Shown here: piece by piece, positions 8,181 through 16,360 of the stretch
Layout of the letters: each line of letters begins with the position of its first letter
Numbering within the stretch: position 1 is the stretch's first letter
NCBI GenBank assembly: GCA_019242475.1
Contig: JAFAVK010000023.1
Span: 1 to 64,000, forward strand
Length of the DNA: 64,000 nucleotides
Direction of reading: 5' to 3'
Source: Acidobacteriota bacterium
Lineage (GTDB): Bacteria > Acidobacteriota > Blastocatellia > Pyrinomonadales > Pyrinomonadaceae
Made by a program: the position numbers and the translations under genes
The notes under the pieces: generated by a model
Told to the model about the DNA's origin: nothing
Databases searched by the model: none
Seen by the model: the letters and a program-made list of their open reading frames with translations, nothing else

Positions 8181-11100
8181 ATGATCGGCAGTAACATCTC
8201 GCGCTATCGGATACTCGGCCAGGTCGGCGAGGGCGGGATGGGTGTCGTGTACGTGGCCGAGGACACGGTGCTCGGCCGCCGCGTCGCCGTCAAGATTCCG
8301 CACGCGGGGCGCGACGAGAGCCACTACCGCGCCCGCTTCCTGCGCGAGGCGCGCGCCGTCTCCAAGCTCCGGCACGAGAACATCGCGGCCGTCCACGACT
8401 ACGGCGAGACCGAAGAGGGGCAGCCCTTCATCGTGATGGAGCTGGTCTCGGGGCAGACGCTCGGCGAAATGCTCGCGGGGCCGGGCATCAGCGTCGCGCG
8501 CGCCGTCGAGGTCACGTGCGAGGTGGCCCGCGCGCTGTCGGAGGCGCACCGCCTCGGCGTCGTCCACCGCGACGTCAAGCCCTCGAACGTCGTCATCGAC
8601 GACGCGGGCACGGTCAAGGTGCTCGACTTCGGCCTCGCCAAGCAGCTCCACGAGGAGGCGGCGGGCGGCAACGGCGGCACCGAGGCGCAGACGCTCCTCA
8701 CCGCGCGCACGCGCTCCGACGTGGTCATCGGCACGCCGCTCTACCTGAGCCCCGAGCAGGCGCGCGGCGCGAAGGTGGACGGCCGGAGCGACCTCTTCGC
8801 CCTGGGCGCGCTGCTCTACGAGTGCCTGACGGGGCGCCCGGCCTTCTCCGGCGCCAACGTCATCGAGATCGGCGCGCAGGTGCTCCACTTCGACCCGCCG
8901 CCGCCGTCGAAGCTCAACCCGCGCGTCCCTTCGGAACTCGACCGCCTCACGCTCAAGGCGCTGGCGAAGAAGCCCGAAGACCGCTTCCAGACGGCCGACG
9001 AGTTCGCCGCCGAGCTGACGCGCGTGCGCTCACGCCTGCCCGCCTCCGACACCGTCCCGACGCGGCGGCTGGCCGGCGCCGACTACGGCCACCGTTCGAG
9101 CGCGCTCATCACGATGGCCGAGGGCTTGCGCCGCCCGAAGTTCTCGCCGCTCGCGCTGCTGGCGTCGCTCGCCGGCCTCGGGCTCCTCATCTGGGCCGTC
9201 TGGTACCTGCGGCAGCCCTCGGCGCACGTGCCGGGCGCGGAGGTGGCGGGGCTCTACGAGCAGGGCGTGAACGCGATGCGCGAGGGCTCTTACTACAAGG
9301 CGAGCGGCCTGCTCCGGCAGGCGACCGAGCGCGACACGAAGTTCGCGCTCGCGCAGGCGCGCCTCGCCGAGTCGCTGTTGGAGATGGACTTCCCCGACCG
9401 CGCCAAGGACGCGATGATCCAGGTCAGCGCGCTCGTGCCCGACTTCTCGGTCTACCCGCGCGCCGACGCGCTCTACCTCGAAGCCATCCGCTCGACGTTG
9501 AGCAAGGACTACGGGGGCGCCATCCGCAGGTACGAGGAGATCGTCGCGCTCGACCCGCGGCGGCCCGAGGCGCACCTCGACCTCGGGCGCGCCTACGAGC
9601 GGAACAACCAGGTCACGAAGGCGCTCAACAGCTACACCGAGGCGACCACGCGCGACTCGTCCTACGCGGCCGCCTTCCTCCGCCTCGGCACGCTCCACGC
9701 GCGCCAGACCAACCAGCCCGGCGCCGTGGACGCCTTCGAGCGCGCGCAGAGGCTCTACGCCGAGCGGGGCAACAAGGAGGGCGAGGCGGCGGTGCGCTAC
9801 CAGCGGGGCCGCCTCTTCGCCGGCCTCAAGAAGGAGCCCGAGGCGCGGGCCGAGTTCAACGAGGCGCTCCGGCTCGCCGTCGAGACGGGCAACGTCTACC
9901 AGCAGGTGCAGTCGCTGCTCCAGCTCGCGACCGTCGAGGAGGGCGCCGAGCAGGCGCGGAGCAGGGCGAATGAAGGGGTCAGGCTGGCGCAGTCGAACGG
10001 CATGAACGACCAGTTGTCCAACGGCTACGTCACCCTCGGCGCCGTCCAGCTCAAGTACGGCGACCTGGACGGGGCCGAGGACTATTTCAACCGGGCGCTC
10101 CAGATCGCGAGCAACTACAAGCTGAAGCGCTACGAGGCGCTGGCCTACCTGAACCTGGCGAGCGTGAGCGGGCAGCGGGGGAAGGCCGACGAGGCCGACG
10201 AACTCCTCGCGAAGGCGCGCGACTTCTTCATCGAGGGCGGCTACCGGCGCGAGGCCGACAGCTGCACCATCGCCCTCGCGCGGAGCAAGAAGCAGCGGGG
10301 CGACAACGAGGGCTCGCTCCAGCTCCTCAAAGAGCAACTCCGCCTCGCCGAGCAGACGGGCGACCCGGCGCAGATCGCGAGCCTCCACCAGGAGTGCGGC
10401 GCCGTCCTCAACAACCAGGAGAAGTACGCGGAGGCGCTCGCGCACTTCCGCGAGAGCGTCTCCACCTTCCGCTCGCTCCGCATCCAGTCTTTGCTTCCCT
10501 ACTCGCAGGTCAGCCTGGCGGGCGCGCTCTGGGCGCTCGGCCGCTACGAGGAGGCCGAGAAGATTCTCAACGAGATGGCGGCCGCCGACCCGCAGACGCT
10601 CAGCGGGGGCAAGAACATGCTCGCGACCCTCTACCTCAACCGGGCCGACTTGGAGCTGAGCCGCCAGCGCTTCCCCGAGGCGGCCGCGCAGGCGAGGGAA
10701 GCCGCCGGCGTTTTGAGAGGGGTCGAGGGCGAGCGGAAAGACATGCTGCTGGCGTGGGCCGACAGTGACCTCGCGATGGCCGAGAGCTTCGCCGGCGCGC
10801 ACGCCAGCGCCAGGCCGCTCAGCCAGGAGGCGGTGCGCCTCGCCTCGCAGGGGCGCGACGACTGGACCACCATGTACGCTCACTACGCGCTCGCCCTCGC
10901 CCTGCTCAAGGCGGGCGACGGCGCCGGGGCGCGCGCCCCGGCCGAGCGCGCGCTCGACATCGCCACCCGCCTCGGCCGCGCCGACACGCAGTGGCGCGCG
11001 CTCGCCCTGGCGGGCAAGGCCAGCCGGCTCGCCGGCGACCAGGACGCGGCGCGCGATTACCTCGACCGCGCCGCCGCGACGCTCGCACAGTTCGAACAGA

Positions 11101-11195
11101 GTCTGGGGGCGGAGGCGGCAGGCTACCTCTCGCGCCCGGACATACAGTGGCTCCGCGGCGAACTCGGCGCCCCCGCGGCGTCCGCCGCCCGCTGA
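8181..11195 (+). CDS. membrane Ser/Thr protein kinase with C-terminal TPR array
   Basis: A 1004-residue protein. Residues 9-280 are a complete Hanks-type kinase: glycine loop GEGGMG (16-21), lysine in VAVK (38), catalytic HRDVKPSN (129-136), DFG (149-151) and GTPLYLSPEQ in the activation segment. One membrane span follows at about residues 320-345 (LALLASLAGLGLLIWAVWYL), so the kinase is cytosolic and the remaining 650 residues, a long run of TPR units (for example AHLDLGRAYERNNQVTKALNSY), lie outside the membrane. TPRs would recruit partners or sense a ligand. The substrate is unknown. It is followed 38 bases later by a 70-residue gene that may be co-transcribed. Confidence 0.93.
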   Translation: MIGSNISRYRILGQVGEGGMGVVYVAEDTVLGRRVAVKIPHAGRDESHYRARFLREARAVSKLRHENIAAVHDYGETEEGQPFIVMELVSGQTLGEMLAGPGISVARAVEVTCEVARALSEAHRLGVVHRDVKPSNVVIDDAGTVKVLDFGLAKQLHEEAAGGNGGTEAQTLLTARTRSDVVIGTPLYLSPEQARGAKVDGRSDLFALGALLYECLTGRPAFSGANVIEIGAQVLHFDPPPPSKLNPRVPSELDRLTLKALAKKPEDRFQTADEFAAELTRVRSRLPASDTVPTRRLAGADYGHRSSALITMAEGLRRPKFSPLALLASLAGLGLLIWAVWYLRQPSAHVPGAEVAGLYEQGVNAMREGSYYKASGLLRQATERDTKFALAQARLAESLLEMDFPDRAKDAMIQVSALVPDFSVYPRADALYLEAIRSTLSKDYGGAIRRYEEIVALDPRRPEAHLDLGRAYERNNQVTKALNSYTEATTRDSSYAAAFLRLGTLHARQTNQPGAVDAFERAQRLYAERGNKEGEAAVRYQRGRLFAGLKKEPEARAEFNEALRLAVETGNVYQQVQSLLQLATVEEGAEQARSRANEGVRLAQSNGMNDQLSNGYVTLGAVQLKYGDLDGAEDYFNRALQIASNYKLKRYEALAYLNLASVSGQRGKADEADELLAKARDFFIEGGYRREADSCTIALARSKKQRGDNEGSLQLLKEQLRLAEQTGDPAQIASLHQECGAVLNNQEKYAEALAHFRESVSTFRSLRIQSLLPYSQVSLAGALWALGRYEEAEKILNEMAAADPQTLSGGKNMLATLYLNRADLELSRQRFPEAAAQAREAAGVLRGVEGERKDMLLAWADSDLAMAESFAGAHASARPLSQEAVRLASQGRDDWTTMYAHYALALALLKAGDGAGARAPAERALDIATRLGRADTQWRALALAGKASRLAGDQDAARDYLDRAAATLAQFEQSLGAEAAGYLSRPDIQWLRGELGAPAASAAR

Positions 11196-11233
11196 GTCGC
11201 CCCTGAATCCTCAACCCTTAAGGAGAATCGAAA

Positions 11234-11446
11234 ATGTCTAACCAACCAGACCCACCGATCATCGTCACCGGCGGCTCCGTCACCATCGAGTTCGACGAGG
11301 ACAACATGGAGAAGCTCTCGAAAGGCAAGCACCATCACCGGAACAAGCGCATCAAGCACATCAAGGTCGAAGGCGACGGCCTCAGCTACGACGCCAACGT
11401 GCCCACGGGCAAGGGCCTGAAGATAACCATCACCGTCGGCGACTAG
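11234..11446 (+). CDS. small conserved-looking acidic protein of unknown function
   Basis: A 70-residue protein (MSNQPDPPIIVTGGSVTIEF onward) with an excellent ribosome site (TAAGGAG, 8 bases before the ATG). It has beta-rich character with a central His/Lys-rich patch (KGKHHHRNKRIKHIK, about 34-48) and no signal or membrane segment. I do not recognise a family. It sits directly after the TPR kinase and before a double hairpin, so it may be a kinase substrate or accessory, but that is context only. Confidence 0.75.
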   Translation: MSNQPDPPIIVTGGSVTIEFDEDNMEKLSKGKHHHRNKRIKHIKVEGDGLSYDANVPTGKGLKITITVGD

Positions 11447-11455
11447 TCGCCGGCG

Positions 11456-11513
11456 CCGCCCGCGCGGCAGAAAGCGAGACGGCGCGGGCGGCCTGCTTCG
11501 AGCCGCCCGCGCC
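11456..11513 (+). terminator. mutually exclusive GC hairpins after the small gene
   Basis: The segment GCCGCCCGCGC (11456-11466) can pair with GCGCGGGCGGC (11482-11492), and the same middle segment can pair instead with GCCGCCCGCGCC (11502-11513) in a stem that extends to 15 bp. The two folds compete for the middle strand. Confidence 0.6.
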
Positions 11514-11528
11514 GTCGCCTGACAGTCT

Positions 11529-11579
11529 GGGGGGCGAATGAAGAAGGTCAGGCACCATGACCTTCTTCATTCGCCCCCC
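11529..11579. terminator. 22-bp perfect hairpin between convergent genes
   Basis: The arms 11529-11550 and 11558-11579 are exact reverse complements with a 7-base loop. They are capped by G/C runs (GGGGGG and CCCCCC). This is the likely bidirectional end point for the small gene and the FAD protein; its 3' end abuts the FAD gene stop. Confidence 0.75.
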
Positions 11580-11583
11580 GTCT

Positions 11584-13245
11584 TCATCCCTTATCCCTTC
11601 CTCGTCCCCTCTCGCTCCAGACCGCCTCCGCCACTCCCGCCAGCCAGCAGAGCGTGCCGCGCGCGCCGAAGTGCTCGCGCACGCGCTCGAAGATGCGCGG
11701 GTAGAGCCGCGCCGTGCGCGCCAGCAGACGCCGGAGCGCGCCCGTCGTCATCCGCCCGCGGAAGACCTCGCGCCGCTCGCCCTCTTCCAGACCGCCGAGC
11801 GCGGCCGCCAGTGCGTTCAGCGTCTCGTTGACCGCGTGCGGCGCGCCCTTCGCCGCCGGCCGCATGAACTCCGCCAGGCCGAGCGCCGCCGCGACGCGCG
11901 CCGTCCCGCCGCCGCCGACCGCCGAGAGCGAGCCCGCGTCCAGGGCGCCCGAAGAGAGCGCCGCGTCCGTCCCGCGGGCCAGACGCCGCAGCTCGCCCAC
12001 GCCCGCGCACGCCCCGCGCGCGCCCGGCGCGAAGGCGCCGGCCCCCAGACCGGAGTCTCCCAGCAGCAGCACGCGGTCGCAGGCCACGCGCCGCCGCGTG
12101 CGCCAGCCCTCGCGCGGCGCGTGCGCGTAGCCGAAGACGGGGCGCTCGACGCGCCAGCCCGCAGACCTGCGCTTGTACGTGGGGAGCGTTGCGAAGTAGC
12201 GCTCGAAGAGCGCGAGCAGGGACTTGTCGGCCGGCGAGTCGGTCGTGTCGTGGAAGAAGAGGCGCGTCGCGTAGTCGCCGCGCGCGGGCGCGCCCGCGAA
12301 CCCCTCCCACAAGAGTTGACGGTGCGCGCTCGCGTCCTCGGTGCTGACGAGGATTTCGCCGGCGCGGAAGTCCGCCTCGTCACTCCCCTCGCCGCGCACG
12401 AAGCCGCGCGCGACCGTCCCGACCGAAGGGCGCACGCGCGCCGCCGCCCCGCGCCCGCCGTTCAACTGCCGCGACACGGGCGAGTCCGCCCCCGAGGCGT
12501 CCACGAACAGGCGCGCCGCGAAGAACCGGCGCGCGCCGCCCGCGCCCTCTGTCTCGATTGTCACGCGCGCGGGCTCGACGTACGCGCGCACGAAGCGCAG
12601 CCCCGTCTCGACCGCGGAGCCCTTCGACGCGAGCCGCGCCAGGCGCCCCGCCGCGAGCGCCGTCAGACGCTCGCCGTCAACGGCCACGTCGAGCGCGCCC
12701 GTCACCCACAGCGGCCCGGCCTTCACGCGCGACGCCGCGTCGTGGAACTTCACGAACCCGCCGCGGTAGCGGTTCAAGACCGCGCCCTCGACCTCCTCGC
12801 GCGTGAAGACGGACGCGCCCTCCAACTCCTTCAGCTCGTCCTCCGAAAGATTCCAGACGCCGCCGGCCTCGCCCTCGGCGCGCGCGCCGCCGACGACGAG
12901 CACGCGCTTCCCGTGTGCGCACGCGAGCGCGGCCGCGTGCAGCAGCGCCGCGGCGCCGCCCGCGTAGACCGCGTCGAACTCCGCTTCGGCCTCGCGGCCC
13001 GCGGGCGGCGGGCCGAAGACGACCGCCTCCTCTTCGGCGTACGCGCCGCCGCGCGTCTCCCAGTCAGCGCGCCAGTCGGTCTCCAACTCCCAGATGCGCC
13101 GGAGCCACTCCTCGCGCCTGGGGAGCGCGCCGAGGCTCGCGACCGTTTCGGGGTAGCGCCGCCGGAAGTGCGCGAGGTCAGGCGCGAGCGCGCCTCGCGC
13201 GCCCGCGAACGTCGGTACGGATTTCGTCGGAGCCGTGGCGACCAT
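11584..13245 (-). CDS. probable FAD-dependent oxidoreductase (halogenase/lycopene-cyclase-like), divergent
   Basis: A 553-residue protein. The region FDAVYAGGAAALLHAAALAC followed by GKRVLVVGGA (about residues 88-118) looks like an FAD-binding Rossmann start, but the usual GxGxxG reads YAGGAAA, so binding is not certain. Further on, LFVDASGADSPVSRQL and RVLLLGDSGLGAGAF resemble the GD motif segments of the PHBH/tryptophan-halogenase superfamily. The N-terminal 85 residues and the helical C-terminal 130 residues are unassigned. The start at 13245 lacks a strong ribosome site. It stands alone. The oxidised substrate is unknown; the superfamily call is moderate and any specific activity would be a guess. 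Confidence 0.55.
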   Translation of the reverse strand: MVATAPTKSVPTFAGARGALAPDLAHFRRRYPETVASLGALPRREEWLRRIWELETDWRADWETRGGAYAEEEAVVFGPPPAGREAEAEFDAVYAGGAAALLHAAALACAHGKRVLVVGGARAEGEAGGVWNLSEDELKELEGASVFTREEVEGAVLNRYRGGFVKFHDAASRVKAGPLWVTGALDVAVDGERLTALAAGRLARLASKGSAVETGLRFVRAYVEPARVTIETEGAGGARRFFAARLFVDASGADSPVSRQLNGGRGAAARVRPSVGTVARGFVRGEGSDEADFRAGEILVSTEDASAHRQLLWEGFAGAPARGDYATRLFFHDTTDSPADKSLLALFERYFATLPTYKRRSAGWRVERPVFGYAHAPREGWRTRRRVACDRVLLLGDSGLGAGAFAPGARGACAGVGELRRLARGTDAALSSGALDAGSLSAVGGGGTARVAAALGLAEFMRPAAKGAPHAVNETLNALAAALGGLEEGERREVFRGRMTTGALRRLLARTARLYPRIFERVREHFGARGTLCWLAGVAEAVWSERGRGRDKG

Positions 13246-13445
13246 CTCTCGAAAACTCCGCGGGCGTGTATTTTGAAGACGCGCGGCCGGCCCTTGCGGT
13301 CTGCGCGCGCCGCGAGGTGTGAATCGTTGTCAGGGGAGACTTGGGTTCGCGGGCGAGTGTAGCCGAAGGGCGCGCGCGCGGTCTAGCCCCGTGCGGCGCC
13401 GGGGCATGTTGAGAGAAAAATGTTACCTCGCGGCCACACTTCGGC

Positions 13446-13721
13446 TCACCTGCGCGAGCGCGAGATGAGTCCGATGACGGCGACGAAGAGCGCGGAGCCG
13501 ACTATCGACCAGACGACCGGGAACGTCTGGCCGCCCACCTGCACGGGCAGAGGCTCGGGGAGCCCCAGCTTGCGCGCGACCAGCAACCCGATCAGCGAGC
13601 CGATGAAGCCGAGCGCAATCGAGACCAGGCACCCGCCGCGCGAGAAGCCGCCGATGGCCTGCCCTATCGCCCCGCACACGCCCGCGACGAGCAGCAGCAA
13701 GAGCAGATCGATGAGAGTCAT
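13446..13721 (-). CDS. GlsB/YeaQ/YmgE-type small membrane protein, divergent
   Basis: Starting at 13721, where the minus strand has AGGAG 8 bases before the ATG, the product has 91 residues. It has three hydrophobic stretches: LIDLLLLLLVAGVCGAIGQA with a glycine motif GGFSRGG, then LVSIALGFIGSLIGLLVA, then VVWSIVGSALFVAVIGLI. This is the pattern of transglycosylase-associated/GlsB stress membrane proteins, which are small inner-membrane proteins of unclear function. A clearer member is at 60961-61230. The upstream in-frame extension is basic and unlikely to be translated. Confidence 0.7.
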   Translation of the reverse strand: MTLIDLLLLLLVAGVCGAIGQAIGGFSRGGCLVSIALGFIGSLIGLLVARKLGLPEPLPVQVGGQTFPVVWSIVGSALFVAVIGLISRSRR

Positions 13722-13852
13722 GCGTGTTCTCCTGTCAGCCTTGAACTGTCTGCCGCGAGCATAATTCAACCCGCCCCGGCGGGCAAAACAGACACGCCCG
13801 CGACGCCGATTTTTTCTGGAATTCGTCGCCCCCACATCCACAAAACTTTTGC

Positions 13853-13882
13853 TTCACAAGAGCGCTTCGGAGCCTCTATACT
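13853..13882 (+). promoter_or_regulatory. promoter of the riboswitch transcript
   Basis: TTCACA at 13853-13858 and TATACT at 13877-13882, separated by 18 bases, each matching the sigma-70 consensus at five of six positions. It would start transcription near 13889, just ahead of the riboswitch. Confidence 0.6.
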
Positions 13883-13929
13883 CTGTTCGGAGTGGGCGAC
13901 GCCGGGAGCGCCGCCGCTTGAAAAGCGAC

Positions 13930-14026
13930 ACCGACAAAGGCCATCCGGCGCGAAAGCCCCGGAGCGCAAAGCCGTTGACCTAAACGCGCGAAGTACGTCG
14001 CGCGCACGGACGCAGCGGTCGCCGAA
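13930..14026 (+). ncRNA. probable cyclic-di-GMP-I (GEMM-I) riboswitch aptamer
   Basis: The hallmark features appear in order. P1 strands CGAC (13932-13935) and GTCG are followed by junction AAA. A P2 stem (TCCGG 13944-13948 with CCGGA 13959-13963) is capped by a GAAA tetraloop at 13952-13955. The conserved junction CGCAAAGCC is at 13965-13973. The tetraloop receptor CCTAAAC lies at 13979-13985, a P3 stem CGCGCGA/TCGCGCG at 13985-14004, and the 3' signature CAGCGGTCGCCG at 14013-14024. This matches the Vc2-type architecture closely. Known members switch genes in response to the second messenger c-di-GMP. A promoter lies upstream and a terminator downstream. Confidence 0.8.
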
Positions 14027-14054
14027 GTGATGCCGGAAAGAGACGAAATTTCGA

Positions 14055-14105
14055 GAGGCCGGAGGCGCACGCTGCATGCGACGCGCCCCGGCCTCGCCGT
14101 TTTCC
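14055..14105 (+). terminator. intrinsic terminator of the riboswitch (expression platform)
   Basis: GAGGCCGG (14055-14062) pairs with CCGGCCTC (14088-14095), with an inner GGCGC/GCGCC extension, and GCCGTTTT follows. Lying 30 bases after the aptamer and over 200 bases before the gene, it fits a switchable terminator. Confidence 0.7.
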
Positions 14106-14319
14106 GGTCGCGGGAAAAGCGTTGCGCGTGTACGACTTACGGGCGTCATTCTGAAGCCCGGCCGGCGGGCGTGGGAAGCAACTGCCGTCGCGCCCCGCAC
14201 ATCTTAGACTGGCACGTCGCGGCGATCATTTTCCCCCACAGGTCACGCGGTCCGGCCGACTGAAACTCCCTAACTTAAGACTGTTGACCCGGAACGAAAT
14301 TTTAAGGAGATTTACCGAC

Positions 14320-14700
14320 ATGCGTAGACTGATCATCGCCTCTCTCCTCGTCGTCGCGGCCTTCGGCGCCGCGTCGGCGCAGACCGGCAACGACGTTCCC
14401 AACATGGGCCGCGCGCCCAAGCAGGCCGACGGCGTCGGCCGCCTCGACCTCCGCGTCGTGGACGAGCAGGGGAACCCCGTGCAGGGCGTCCGCGCCGACC
14501 TCCAGTCGAAGCGCGCGGGCGGCTTCCTCTGCGAGTCGTGGAACTGGACGGACGCGCACGGCGTCTCCGTGCTCCCGCCGCTCCACATGGGCAAGCTCAC
14601 GCTCAAGCTCTCGGCTAAGGGCTTCCAGACGCAGACGATCCAGGTGGACGCCGCCTCGCTCGACCAGCCCGTCCGCGTGACGTTGGTTAAGAAGTCGTAA
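14320..14700 (+). CDS. small secreted protein with carboxypeptidase-regulatory-like (Ig-fold) domain
   Basis: Starting at ATG 14320, which has TAAGGAGA 9 bases upstream, the product has 126 residues. A signal peptide (RRLIIASLLVVAAFGAASAQ) is followed by a single beta-sandwich: GRLDLRVVDEQGNPVQGV ... TDAHGVSVLPPLHMGKLTLKLSAKGF ... RVTLVKK, the layout of CarboxypepD_reg domains in surface and TonB-receptor proteins. It probably acts in the periplasm or on the surface. It is preceded by a c-di-GMP-type riboswitch and terminator, so its expression should follow the sessile/motile switch. This makes a matrix, adhesion or envelope role more likely than a housekeeping one. Confidence 0.85.
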   Translation: MRRLIIASLLVVAAFGAASAQTGNDVPNMGRAPKQADGVGRLDLRVVDEQGNPVQGVRADLQSKRAGGFLCESWNWTDAHGVSVLPPLHMGKLTLKLSAKGFQTQTIQVDAASLDQPVRVTLVKKS

Positions 14701-14714
14701 GCCGCCTTCGGCGG

Positions 14715-14817
14715 AAGGCAAAAGGCAAACTTCAAAAGGCAAAAATGAAAGACGACGGCCCGCGGGGCTTTCGTCTTCACTTTTGCCTTTTGCCTTTTGA
14801 AGTTTGCCTTTTGCCTT
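14715..14817. repeat. heptamer inverted repeat, aaaaggc family
   Basis: The left arm 14715-14744 and right arm 14781-14817 repeat aaaaggc and its complement. An odd word (ttcaaaa) is mirrored in both arms, and the right arm has one extra heptamer. The spacer contains a second stem (TGAAGACGA-like). The right arm overlaps the stop codon of the transporter gene. It may act as a terminator between convergent genes. Confidence 0.88.
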
Positions 14818-16360
14818 ACAGCCCTTTTGCCCGTCGCCACTCGCGCACCACGTCGGCGGCGGGGCGCTTGTTGCCGTCAACCTCGTAGTTGAGCCGCCGC
14901 ATCTCTTCGGTCGAGATGGAGCCGGCGAGCTTCTGCGAGACCTCGCGCGCCGCGGGGAGCCGTTCGAGCGCGTCGCGGCGCAGGAGGAGGACGGCCTCGT
15001 AGGGCGGGAAGTAATGGCGGTCGTCTTCGAGCTGCGTGAGGCCGAGCGCGGCGATCATGCCGTCGGTCGAGTTGCCGGCGATGACATCCACCTGCCCCTC
15101 GGCGAGCGCGCGGTACGAGAGCGACAAGTCCATCTCCCGAGGCCGCCCGTTGAACTGGAGGCCGTAGGCGCGCGCGAAGCCTTCGTAGCCGTCGGGGCGC
15201 GACATGAAGTCCTGCCCGAAGCCCGCGCGCATGCTCGGCGCTCGCGGCGTCAGGTCGGAGATGTTTTTGAGATTTAACTTCCGGGCGTCGTCGGCGCGGA
15301 CGAGGACGGCGAACGTGTCCTCGAAGCCGAGCGGCGGGCCGACCTCCACGTCGAAGCGCGCGGCGTAGTCGGATTTGACCAGCTCGTAGACGGCGCGCGC
15401 GTCCGTCATCGGCGGGTGCTTGAGGATGGACATCAGGGACGTGCCCGTGTACTCGGGGTACGCGTCCACCTCGCCCGCGACCAGCGCGTCGTGCGCGAGG
15501 TTGCCGCCCAGCTCATATCTTCTCTCGACCTTCAGCCCGCGCGCCTCCAAGCCCTGCGCGTAGATTTCGGCGAGGATGACCGACTCGGTGAAGTCCTTCG
15601 ACCCGACCCTCACGTCCGCCTTCGCCGAACGATTCCACAGCGCGAACCCGACGCCCATCAAAATAATGATAGCGAGCCCAGCCAACGCGACCCGGCGCGC
15701 GACCGGATTCCTCTTCAACGCGGCGCGGCGGCGCGCGGCGAGCCGCGACTCGATGAGGCCGATGCCCGCGTCGGCCGCGAGCGCGAGCAGCGCGGCGGGG
15801 ACAGCGCCCGCGAGGATGAGGCGGTTGTCGTACTGTCGAAGTCCTCTGAAGATCAGGGTGCCCAGGCCGCCCGCGCCGATGGCCGCCGCGATGGTCGCCA
15901 CGCCGACGGAGATAACGGTCGCCACGCGCACGCCCGCGAGGATGACGGGCGCGGCCAGGGGCAGCTCGACCTGCCGGAGAATCTGCCGGTCGGTCATCCC
16001 CATCGCCACGGCCGCCTCGCGCACGCTGCGCTCGACGCCCTCGACGCCCGTCACCGTGTTGCGGATCACCGGCAGCAGCGCGTAGAGCACGAGCGCGACG
16101 ACGGCCGGGTGCCAGCCGATGCCGCCCACGTACTTGAGCGGGATGATGAAGCCGAAGAGCGCGAGGCTCGGCACGGTCTGGAGGATGTTGGCGACGGCGA
16201 GCACGGGCCGCTTCAAACTCGTCCTGCGGGTGAGGACGAGCCCGAGGGGCAGGCCGACCGCGACTGCAATCAGAGTCGAGACGGCGACGAGCAGGAGGTG
16301 CTCGCCGGTCAGGCCGAGCACCTCGCGCCAGTTGCGCAGGATGAACTCGAAGAAGTTCAT
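14816..16360 (-). CDS. egtU: EgtU-like fused permease/substrate-binding protein of an osmoprotectant-type ABC transporter
   Basis: A 514-residue fusion. Residues 1-210 are a betaine-type ABC permease (LVAVSTLIAVAVGLPLGLVL, the EAA-like loop VREAAVAMGMTDRQILRQVE, then VISVGVATIAAAIGAGGLG). A linker with a further membrane span (VALAGLAIIILMGVGFALW) leads to an extracytoplasmic ligand-binding domain (about 248-514) that opens VRVGSKDFTESVILAEIY and has GEVDAYPEYTGTSL and EGQVDVIAGNSTDGMIAA. This is the OpuBC/EgtU architecture; EgtUV transporters of Helicobacter and Streptococcus import ergothioneine. It overlaps the ATPase gene by 4 bases (ATGA) in the same operon as egtD and egtA, which makes ergothioneine the leading ligand rather than choline or betaine. 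The ligand is inference. Confidence 0.82.
   Translation of the reverse strand: MNFFEFILRNWREVLGLTGEHLLLVAVSTLIAVAVGLPLGLVLTRRTSLKRPVLAVANILQTVPSLALFGFIIPLKYVGGIGWHPAVVALVLYALLPVIRNTVTGVEGVERSVREAAVAMGMTDRQILRQVELPLAAPVILAGVRVATVISVGVATIAAAIGAGGLGTLIFRGLRQYDNRLILAGAVPAALLALAADAGIGLIESRLAARRRAALKRNPVARRVALAGLAIIILMGVGFALWNRSAKADVRVGSKDFTESVILAEIYAQGLEARGLKVERRYELGGNLAHDALVAGEVDAYPEYTGTSLMSILKHPPMTDARAVYELVKSDYAARFDVEVGPPLGFEDTFAVLVRADDARKLNLKNISDLTPRAPSMRAGFGQDFMSRPDGYEGFARAYGLQFNGRPREMDLSLSYRALAEGQVDVIAGNSTDGMIAALGLTQLEDDRHYFPPYEAVLLLRRDALERLPAAREVSQKLAGSISTEEMRRLNYEVDGNKRPAADVVREWRRAKGL

Noticed and set aside
8516..9973. 485-residue plus-frame overlapping the TPR kinase
   Set aside because: Arg/Pro/Ala-rich shadow of the kinase frame, with no domain.
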